A stretch of 11,319 nucleotides of DNA from Candidatus Sabulitectum sp. (lineage in GTDB: Bacteria > Fermentibacterota > Fermentibacteria > Fermentibacterales > Fermentibacteraceae), in assembly GCA_023145935.1 (NCBI GenBank), contig JAGLDB010000051.1:1-11319 (forward strand). Reading direction: 5' to 3'. The notes beneath the pieces are model-generated. The model saw only the letters and a program-made list of their open reading frames with translations, had not been told where the DNA came from and searched no databases. The translations under genes were made by a program, and so were the position numbers. Below are positions 6,760-11,319 of the stretch, in pieces (position 1 is the stretch's first letter; every line of letters starts with the position of its first letter).

Positions 6760-8547
6760 TTACTCATATGTCCCTGTTGCGTTGTCCTGCGGAGACGGCA
6801 GAACAGAGGTGGGATTCTCCATACTCTGGAAGAGCTGTTTGTACAGCCTGCTGGAGTTGTAAAGTTCAAAATGGGTACCCTCTCCGACAACACTGCCATT
6901 GTCGAGGAGAATAATGCGGTCTGCAATTCTTACGGTCTCTGCTGAATGTGTCACAAGAATGATAATGCACTTCTCTTTCATCTTCAACAGGGAATCATGT
7001 ATTTTGTTTCGGGCGATCATGTCCATACCTGTTGTTATCTCATCAAGAAAGAGAATCTCCGGTTTTCTCAGAAATGCCCTGGCAAGCACCACCCTCTGTT
7101 TTTCTCCACCGCTGATGTTTCCGGCATTTTCAGACATGTCTCTGTTGATACCGTTCTCTGTGCTGTCCAAAAAGTTTTCCAGGTGAGTCTGCTCTACGAC
7201 TTTCTCAATATCCTGTTCAGAAGCGATGCTACCCATAAGAATGTTTTCTCTGATTGTTCCACTGAATATAAATGGAGTCTGCCTGACAGTAGCAGTTCTC
7301 GACACAAAGTAATCACGATCTATTTCTTGAATTGGAATGCTATTCACAAGGATTTCTCCCTGCTGAAGGTTGTACTCTCGCTTAAGCAGACCCATCAGGG
7401 TTGTTTTTCCGGCACCACTTGGGCCAACAAAAGCCACTATTTCGCCTCTTGCAAACTTTGTCGAGATTCGGTTGAGGATATAATCCAACTCAGCCGGGTA
7501 TTTGAAACAAAGATCCTTGACCTCTATGCTCTCGATGGTTTCAAAGCAAGACATGCCCGATTCAGCCTGGTTCGGGAAATCCTTGTAGTTACCCTTTTGT
7601 TCTGAAAGAATTTCCGACATTCTTTTCATAACTGCTTTGCTTTGCTGGTAGGCTATGTTTCCCTGGAACAGATACCCAACAGCCTGATATGTGTACTGGA
7701 CGAGAATACTGTATGCGAAATACTCGCCAAAAGTAAGAGTTCCTTTCATAAGAGCATATCCACCTATTCCCAGCAGAGATGCTTTTCCAACCAGTGGCGA
7801 CATCTGCCCCATAATGCCCGGCTTGAAGTTTTGTCTCATTGCATACATTGTTCTGTCAAATTCAATCTGCAACCTTGAACTGTATTTTTCAACGAACGCC
7901 TGAACAGCAGAGAACTCTCTGATTTCCTTCTGACCCTGAATGCATTCCGATAGAGTGGTTGAGGATTTCGCCATAGCCTCGTTCTTTGCAGTTGTTGATG
8001 CAACAACCTTTTTGTTGAACACTGTCATGGATGCAAAGAGCATTGGCAGCGAAGCAAGTGTTGTGCACAAAAGCAGAACATTGTAGTGGTAGATCAGAAC
8101 CATGGTAACTATTAACACTACAACACCGTAAATTAGTGAAACCAGGTCGCTGTTTACAAATTTGGCAAACAGCTCAACATCCTGCTCTATCCTTTTAAGG
8201 ACATACCCTGTTCCCTGGATATTCTGCTCTTCCGAACTTCTTGAGAGAAATGTCCCAAGCATTCTGGTCTTCATAGTATTCTTAAGCTTTGTAGTAAGAA
8301 TCCTGCACATGTACGAGGTTCCAAGTTGTGTAAATATCACCCCAACTTGCGCCGCAACAGCTAAACCAGTCCACATCACAAGCCTGCCCATATCTCCTGC
8401 TGGCACTATTGAGTCAAGAACATTCTTGCTTATCAGCGGTACGATCAATAGCGTTGCAATCCGTCCTATATACACCAGGTAAAACAGTAAATTCTTACCG
8501 AGATTTGCACGATAAAAATTCTTGTAAATGCTGATCACAGTGTTCAT
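6760..8547 (-). CDS. ABC exporter half-transporter (membrane domain fused to ATPase)
   Basis: A 595-residue MsbA-type half transporter that should work as a dimer in the inner membrane, exporting a lipid, drug or peptide. Residues 1-310 form the type-1 exporter membrane domain with about six helices. Residues 340-575 form the ATPase: A-loop Tyr350, Walker A GPSGAGKT at 375-382, Q-loop Gln423 and a slightly divergent signature ISGGE at 478-482. Walker B is ILFLDE ending at Glu503, followed by a D-loop TGMD and H-loop His534. No C39 peptidase domain precedes the membrane part. ATG at 8547 has GGGAG 5 nt upstream. It is driven by a divergent promoter about 100 nt away and lies just upstream of tldD-tldE, suggesting peptide export. 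The substrate is not determinable. Confidence 0.93.
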   Translation of the reverse strand: MNTVISIYKNFYRANLGKNLLFYLVYIGRIATLLIVPLISKNVLDSIVPAGDMGRLVMWTGLAVAAQVGVIFTQLGTSYMCRILTTKLKNTMKTRMLGTFLSRSSEEQNIQGTGYVLKRIEQDVELFAKFVNSDLVSLIYGVVVLIVTMVLIYHYNVLLLCTTLASLPMLFASMTVFNKKVVASTTAKNEAMAKSSTTLSECIQGQKEIREFSAVQAFVEKYSSRLQIEFDRTMYAMRQNFKPGIMGQMSPLVGKASLLGIGGYALMKGTLTFGEYFAYSILVQYTYQAVGYLFQGNIAYQQSKAVMKRMSEILSEQKGNYKDFPNQAESGMSCFETIESIEVKDLCFKYPAELDYILNRISTKFARGEIVAFVGPSGAGKTTLMGLLKREYNLQQGEILVNSIPIQEIDRDYFVSRTATVRQTPFIFSGTIRENILMGSIASEQDIEKVVEQTHLENFLDSTENGINRDMSENAGNISGGEKQRVVLARAFLRKPEILFLDEITTGMDMIARNKIHDSLLKMKEKCIIILVTHSAETVRIADRIILLDNGSVVGEGTHFELYNSSRLYKQLFQSMENPTSVLPSPQDNATGTYE

Positions 8548-8651
8548 TCTTCTCCCTGCTGTTTCTACTCAAGTCCTTATCATCTGTTTCCGCATAAAGA
8601 CAATGAACAACAATTGCGTTGATCCAGTCAGACAATAAGACCGTATCTTGC

Positions 8652-8681
8652 TTAATATCATCAGGTTACAGCATTTGTCAA
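8652..8681 (-). promoter_or_regulatory. Promoter of the ABC exporter gene
   Basis: On the minus strand consensus TTGACA (8681-8676) is followed by TATTAA (8657-8652) at 18 bp, or ATATTA at 17 bp. The leader would be about 100 nt. The -35 is one arm of a palindrome shared with the divergent plus-strand promoter. Confidence 0.55.
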
Positions 8682-8690
8682 CCGTTGACA
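8676..8690. promoter_or_regulatory. 15-bp palindrome made of two back-to-back -35 boxes
   Basis: TGTCAAC-C-GTTGACA is a perfect 7+1+7 inverted repeat. Its right arm is the -35 of the plus-strand promoter and its left arm the -35 of the minus-strand promoter. A dimeric regulator bound here would block both. It may also be coincidence of two consensus boxes. Confidence 0.5.
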
Positions 8691-8713
8691 GTAACACCCG
8701 GACCGTATATACT
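8685..8713 (+). promoter_or_regulatory. Near-perfect sigma-70 promoter
   Basis: TTGACA (8685-8690) and TATACT (8708-8713) are separated by exactly 17 bp; only one base departs from consensus. The start of transcription would be near 8719-8721, at the first bases of a foldable RNA and over 200 nt ahead of the next gene. Confidence 0.75.
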
Positions 8714-8717
8714 GTAA

Positions 8718-8834
8718 ACAGGGAAAATTCCCGGAAACATCCCCAAAACGAACTGATTCCAGTGCCTTAGACTAAGACTCGTGAAGACGGCGTCTAGCTG
8801 GGAATTCTGTTTCCATAAACATTTCCCGCTCTGT
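8718..8834 (+). ncRNA. Candidate structured RNA or long leader (rod-like fold)
   Basis: From the predicted transcription start the RNA can fold into one long rod. The base is 8718-8726 with 8822-8834 (ACAG/CTGT and GGAAA/TTTCC with a small bulge). Next, GGAAACA (8733-8739) pairs perfectly with TGTTTCC (8808-8814). GATTCCAG (8755-8762) pairs with CTGGGAAT (8798-8805) with one bulge, and TAGAC (8768-8772) with GTCTA (8792-8796). Internal loops separate these helices. There is no open frame or U-rich terminator at the end, so it could be a small RNA or the leader of the 8945 gene. The rod with a central loop recalls 6S RNA, but I cannot assign a family. Confidence 0.4.
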
Positions 8835-8862
8835 TGACATGTCAGTCTGAGCGGCTTAGATA
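8834..8862 (+). promoter_or_regulatory. Second possible promoter ahead of the secreted beta-propeller gene
   Basis: Consensus TTGACA (8834-8839) is 17 bp from TAGATA (8857-8862), a poor -10. The -35 lies in the 10-bp palindrome TGACATGTCA (8835-8844), inside a hairpin closed by CCGCTC (8826-8831) and GAGCGG (8849-8854). That hairpin competes with the base of the upstream rod. Confidence 0.4.
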
Positions 8863-8944
8863 TCTTATGTGCATGGTTGGCAACTATTTTCGTAGTACTT
8901 TAGTGGGTATTTGTCTTTGAATGTAGGGGAAACGGGGGATGACA

Positions 8945-9295
8945 ATGAAATTTCTTGCTTTATTAATACTTCTTTTGCCTGTTGTCTGTTTTGGGGCATC
9001 TGTTGTTCGCACAATTGATGCACCGGACACCAACATCAGCGGGCTGGCATGGGGAGGAGACAAGCTCTGGGCACTTGATGAGGGATCTTCCATGATTTAC
9101 GGGATCAATCCTGTCACAGGCAGCATTGAGGTAAGTTTTGAAGTGCTCCATCCCTCCTGTCCCACATTTTCTCCAGCAGGACTTGCTTATAGCGGTGGAA
9201 CTCTGTTCAGCAGCTATGTTTCAGGTAACTCCAGTTCATACGTATACTTCTACAACGACTCTGGAAGCTATCTCGGCTACGACCTACTCTGTTGA
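8945..9295 (+). CDS. Secreted beta-propeller-like protein, N-terminal part up to an in-frame TGA
   Basis: The first 116 codons of a gene that continues in the same frame after a TGA at 9293-9295. A signal peptide is clear: MKF, a Leu-rich core, then probable cleavage after CFGA, so the product is exported. Two propeller-type repeats follow, GLAWGGDKLWALD and GLAYSGGTLFSSY. Cys residues lie in HPSCP and in LLC just before the TGA. ATG at 8945 is preferred because GGGGG (8934-8938) is 6 nt upstream; ATG 8939 would touch that site and add two residues. Read through, the protein is 344 residues ending at 9979. Whether the TGA is selenocysteine, a nonsense mutation or a read error cannot be settled here. 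TGA clearly acts as a stop in neighbouring genes such as hsp20. Confidence 0.7.
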   Translation: MKFLALLILLLPVVCFGASVVRTIDAPDTNISGLAWGGDKLWALDEGSSMIYGINPVTGSIEVSFEVLHPSCPTFSPAGLAYSGGTLFSSYVSGNSSSYVYFYNDSGSYLGYDLLC

Positions 9296-9322
9296 GGATA
9301 CTATCTCCCGTTGGTAACGGGA
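9293..9322 (+). other. In-frame TGA with SECIS-like hairpin
   Basis: Ten bases after the TGA, TCCCGTT (9306-9312) and AACGGGA (9316-9322) form a perfect 7-bp stem with a GGT loop. In E. coli fdhF the functional SECIS core is a 17-nt stem-loop 11 nt after UGA with essential loop G23 and U24. Here a 17-nt stem-loop lies 10 nt after UGA with loop G22 and U23. The bulged U17 of fdhF is absent. The match in geometry is seen directly; the function is inferred. Confidence 0.4.
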
Positions 9323-9979
9323 TTAGCGATGTCCGGTTCCACTACATACGTGAGCACTACCTACAACAGCACATATGAAGGATGCTATTCTATGGCATAT
9401 TCTTCTCCTACCGCAGGATACACCAGTAAATCGGATTATATTGGTAACTATTCAGGCACTCCAACAGGATATGACATTGGTTACCAGCCCAGTGATGCAC
9501 AGGGTGACATCTGGATGGCAAACGACAATGCCACAAGCCCGGTAGCATGCTACCAGGTAACCTCCGGAGGAATTGTCATGTCTCTGGAAGCTTCGATTGG
9601 CATTGGTTCAGACATTCGCGGTGTTACATTTGAGGAAGGGTCTGGTCAATACCTCTGGGTGAGCAACCAAACCACAGACGAATTGTACAGAATCGAGTTG
9701 ACTACCGGTACAGAAGACGCTTCCACAATTGATCTTCCAGGTATAGCTGAAATTACAGTTGCACAGAATCCCTTTTACTCTTCCACTCTCATAACTCTCA
9801 CAGGCTTCCCCGGTGAAGTGTCTCTGGAAGTATTTGACCTGAGGGGCAGAATGGTAATGTCAGAAGTTGCGGAAGGTTCTCTGCTGCTGGACGGAACATC
9901 CCTGCCATCCGGAGCTTACCTTATGCGGGCAACCGATGAGACTGGTAATTCTGCTACTGCCAGCGTGCTTAAGTTGTAG
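9296..9979 (+). CDS. Same protein, C-terminal part: propeller repeats and T9SS type-A sorting domain
   Basis: The continuation, in the same frame, of the secreted protein begun at 8945. Immediately after the TGA the frame reads GYYLPLVTGLAMSGSTTYVS, a third repeat of the GLA-x-SG type. Two further repeats follow, GYDIGYQPSDAQGDIWMAND and IRGVTFEEGSGQYLWVSN. The last 75 residues, from about ITVAQNPFYSSTLI through VSLEVFDLRGRMV and LPSGAYLMRATD, match the type-A C-terminal (Por/T9SS) sorting domain. That domain directs export across the outer membrane and attachment to the surface. An independent start at TTG 9311 is conceivable but has no ribosome site and would lack a signal peptide, so read-through or a broken gene is likelier. 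A strong terminator follows the stop. Confidence 0.7.
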   Translation, partial: GYYLPLVTGLAMSGSTTYVSTTYNSTYEGCYSMAYSSPTAGYTSKSDYIGNYSGTPTGYDIGYQPSDAQGDIWMANDNATSPVACYQVTSGGIVMSLEASIGIGSDIRGVTFEEGSGQYLWVSNQTTDELYRIELTTGTEDASTIDLPGIAEITVAQNPFYSSTLITLTGFPGEVSLEVFDLRGRMVMSEVAEGSLLLDGTSLPSGAYLMRATDETGNSATASVLKL

Positions 9980-9996
9980 GAATTCACAACAAGGAT

Positions 9997-10027
9997 AATG
10001 GGCGGGATAACTCCCGCCCATTTTTTT
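9997..10027 (+). terminator. Strong rho-independent terminator
   Basis: An 11-bp stem, AATGGGCGGGA with TCCCGCCCATT across a TAAC loop, is followed by a run of T residues. It lies 18 nt after the stop of the propeller gene and isolates it from the next gene. Confidence 0.93.
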
Positions 10028-10034
10028 GTCCCAG

Positions 10035-10062
10035 TTGCAACTATCATTCAATTTCTTATAAT
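10035..10062 (+). promoter_or_regulatory. Sigma-70 promoter of the 10098 gene
   Basis: TTGCAA (10035-10040) and a perfect TATAAT (10057-10062) are 16 bp apart, giving a leader of about 30 nt. Confidence 0.65.
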
Positions 10063-10097
10063 CTGTAAGAATGTCTAAAGCAGGAAGGAGGAATTGA

Positions 10098-10682
10098 ATG
10101 ATTAGCTGTGTTCTTTTACTGGTACTCGGAACAAGTACTCTACCTGTGGAAACTACAGCAGCTGTCACAGAGATTGATTCAATGGTCCAGAACTGCCTTG
10201 ATCAAGATATTCTTTATCCTGCAAGACATTTTCTCGGCACTATGAAACCAGTTCAGGGTCCTGGAATAAAGTCGTGGGAAGTATTTATCTTCGAGGAAAC
10301 AGAATACGAACTTCTTGACGATGATATGCTTATGAGCCAGCGTCACTACAGAATGGATTGTCTTTTCAACCATGCCGATTATGAGATATTCACAAGCTTC
10401 TTCTTCGATATTGAAGAAAACCCGGTTCTGTGCATTTCAACCTGGCGCACAGAAAATGGCCACTCCCTTCTCTATGAGGACAGATTCTATTTTTCTGAAG
10501 GCACTATTATTGCATGCTCATCTGATGGAGCTTCATTAAGACTCCCCTCTGATGAAGACACGCAAAAGGGTCTGGATCGCCTGGGGTATGCACAATATGT
10601 TCTGAACCAGATTATGAATGAACCTCCTGGTACACCCCCTGTATTGTTTGAACAGATCGAATATATCTACGCCGAGTTTTAG
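10098..10682 (+). CDS. Hypothetical, probably exported protein, 194 residues
   Basis: I do not recognise a family. The first 15 residues, MISCVLLLVLGTSTL, are hydrophobic and followed by a small-residue stretch ending TTAA, consistent with a short signal peptide cleaved near residue 22. No basic residue precedes the core, which weakens that call. The rest is soluble and acidic (ETEYELLDDDML, SDEDTQKG), with alternating aromatic strands such as DYEIFTSFFFDIEENPVLCISTW and LLYEDRFYFSEGTIIACSS that suggest a beta-rich fold. ATG at 10098 is firm because GGAGG (10087-10091) lies 6 nt upstream. It has its own promoter and sits after a strong terminator, so it is not in an operon with the propeller gene. 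No clear terminator follows it. Confidence 0.75.
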   Translation: MISCVLLLVLGTSTLPVETTAAVTEIDSMVQNCLDQDILYPARHFLGTMKPVQGPGIKSWEVFIFEETEYELLDDDMLMSQRHYRMDCLFNHADYEIFTSFFFDIEENPVLCISTWRTENGHSLLYEDRFYFSEGTIIACSSDGASLRLPSDEDTQKGLDRLGYAQYVLNQIMNEPPGTPPVLFEQIEYIYAEF

Positions 10683-10793
10683 ACAAAAATATCCCCTGCT
10701 TTTGCACTTGTCTTCTGCATTTAAATCAGTTTTTCTTCCACGCTTTTGCCTCAAACATGAATCGAAAGCTCCTGTGTATGTATTAATCAGGTG

Positions 10794-10822
10794 TTGACAT
10801 GCGTTAAAAGGTCTGTTATAAA
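10794..10822 (+). promoter_or_regulatory. Near-perfect sigma-70 promoter with no obvious large gene behind it
   Basis: TTGACA (10794-10799) and TATAAA (10817-10822) are exactly 17 bp apart. Transcription would start near 10829, just before a GGTTT/AAACC hairpin. It shares the 10-mer TGTTGACATG with the promoter at 8834. Confidence 0.7.
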
Positions 10823-10870
10823 AAACGAGGGTTTCATAAACCAGCAGGTAATTCTGGAATCCAGCTTACA

Positions 10871-10880
10871 CCCCCCCCCC
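10871..10880 (+). repeat. C10 homopolymer tract
   Basis: Ten consecutive C residues lie about 40 nt downstream of the predicted transcription start and 40 nt before a small ORF. They sit in an internal loop enclosed by GCAGG/CCTGC pairing. Confidence 0.9.
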
Positions 10881-10920
10881 ATAGTGCCTGCACTTTTTCG
10901 GGGAAAGGGATGTAACATCC

Positions 10921-10992
10921 ATGAATACGGAAATCAAAGAACTGATCGATGAAAGGCAGCTATCACAGTGGCATCTTATGATTGCTTCATAA
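10921..10992 (+). CDS. Possible 23-residue peptide or gene remnant
   Basis: ATG to TAA encodes MNTEIKELIDERQLSQWHLM plus three residues. A weak ribosome site AAAGGGA (10904-10910) is 10 nt upstream, with a GGATG/CATCC hairpin between it and the ATG. A good promoter lies about 90 nt before. The peptide looks like the start of a longer protein (the first half resembles the N-terminus of MgtE-type transporters, a weak impression). The following frames do not continue it convincingly. It may be a leader peptide, a small protein or a decayed gene. Confidence 0.3.
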   Translation: MNTEIKELIDERQLSQWHLMIAS

Positions 10993-11004
10993 GCTACGAA
11001 GCAA
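10975..11004 (+). promoter_or_regulatory. Overlapping alternative hairpins at the end of the small ORF
   Basis: CTTATGA (10975-10981) pairs with TCATAAG (10987-10993), spanning the TAA stop. TTGCTTC (10982-10988) pairs with GAAGCAA (10998-11004). Both stems are 7 perfect pairs and cannot form together, the layout used by attenuators. Function is not shown. Confidence 0.35.
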
Positions 11005-11051
11005 CCCAGAACGCATAACTTCCCGCTTTGTTTCCTGACCTGAATATACCA

Positions 11052-11082
11052 TCCGGTTGATTCCGCCCAGGAATCAGCCGGA
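11052..11082. other. 13-bp hairpin without T-tract
   Basis: TCCGGTTGATTCC pairs with GGAATCAGCCGGA across a 5-nt GCCCA loop (one G-T wobble). No run of T follows on either strand. It could be the 3' end of an RNA begun at 10829, or a transcript end for the minus-strand gene to its right. Between it and 11181 I see nothing else. Confidence 0.5.
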
Positions 11083-11181
11083 CTTCAACAAGATGATCCT
11101 GATACGTACAATCTGTAGGACATGCTGATACGAACACGGCGCTTTAGTTCTGCAGCATTGTGAACTCAGTTTGCTGTTCAG

Positions 11182-11319
11182 CTATAGTATATATTTATTC
11201 ATTATTGATTTTATTCTTGTGGCATGGCCTCTTTCCTGAGCAACAAGCATAGAAAATGTTTCAATTATGTTTTCAGCCAGATCAGTGAAAGAAAGCAGGG
11301 TTCTGTAAATGCTTTCAGT
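11182..11319 (-). CDS. Possible C-terminal end of a gene running off the right edge
   Basis: From base 11319 leftward one minus-strand frame stays open for 45 codons to a TAG at 11184-11182; the other two stop early. It reads ESIYRTLLSFTDLAENIIET then FSMLVAQERGHATRIKSIMN and a short tail, a plausible helical C-terminus with balanced residues. A helical end of this kind occurs in many protein families, so I give no function. Forty-five open codons can arise by chance, so the call rests mainly on composition. Confidence 0.4.
   Translation of the reverse strand, partial: TESIYRTLLSFTDLAENIIETFSMLVAQERGHATRIKSIMNKYIL

Noticed and set aside
6946..7605. Long plus-strand open frame (219 codons) opposite the ABC exporter gene
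   Set aside because: It lies wholly antisense to a clearly conserved ATPase-encoding region and its product has no recognisable domain; no ribosome site or promoter supports it.
8718..8834. Direct call of this RNA as 6S RNA
   Set aside because: The rod shape is suggestive, but I cannot match conserved 6S bulge sequences and the length is short, so it is left unassigned.
9293..9295. Genome-wide reassignment of TGA (for example to Gly) as the cause of the internal TGA
   Set aside because: Conserved genes here end at TGA in the expected place, notably hsp20 after the IEIKG tail and the creatininase and CofE-like genes, so TGA is a normal stop.
11098..11132. Repeated CTGATACG motif with about 23-nt spacing
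   Set aside because: Only two short copies with no symmetry or further units; likely chance and not a CRISPR or iteron array.

Overview
The window looks like chromosomal DNA from a Gram-negative bacterium, probably of an uncultivated lineage. Evidence for this: a secreted beta-propeller-like protein carries a C-terminal segment of the type-A (Por/T9SS) sorting kind. The promoters are ordinary sigma-70 boxes, tRNA-Gln has an encoded CCA, and TGA, TAA and TAG all serve as stops. Proteins of this sorting type are common in Bacteroidetes-related (FCB) groups and several candidate phyla; I cannot name the taxon. There is no insertion sequence, prophage structural gene or CRISPR array.

Left part (1-2143): tRNA-Gln(CUG) on the minus strand with a clear promoter and terminator, then a small four-helix membrane protein (PF04020, 'phage holin 4_2'). 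Its end overlaps by 20 nt the convergent end of a CofE-like F420-0:glutamate ligase-family gene. That gene is divergent, with only 37 bp between start codons, from a creatininase-family amidohydrolase.

Middle (2144-8547): an unrecognised 276-residue soluble protein on the plus strand. Then come minus-strand genes: an Hsp20 small heat-shock protein, and a tldD-tldE pair with a 1-nt stop/start overlap. Upstream of the pair and in the same direction is a half-size ABC exporter. TldD/TldE is a peptide-cleaving metalloprotease, so the exporter-protease arrangement could be a peptide maturation and export cassette, although no precursor peptide was seen.

Right part (8548-11319): a 397-bp intergenic region contains two divergent promoters whose -35 boxes form a perfect palindrome. 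The plus-strand promoter begins an RNA predicted to fold into a long rod. It lies upstream of a secreted beta-propeller/T9SS-type gene split by one in-frame TGA. Ten bases after that TGA is a perfect 7-bp hairpin with a GGU loop, closely matching the geometry of bacterial SECIS elements. Either this is a selenoprotein with a Cys-Sec pair or the gene carries a nonsense mutation. A strong terminator follows, then a promoter and a small unrecognised, possibly exported protein. The last 640 bp hold a near-consensus promoter, a C10 tract, a 23-codon ORF with overlapping alternative hairpins, a 13-bp hairpin, and probably the 3' end of a minus-strand gene that runs out of the window.
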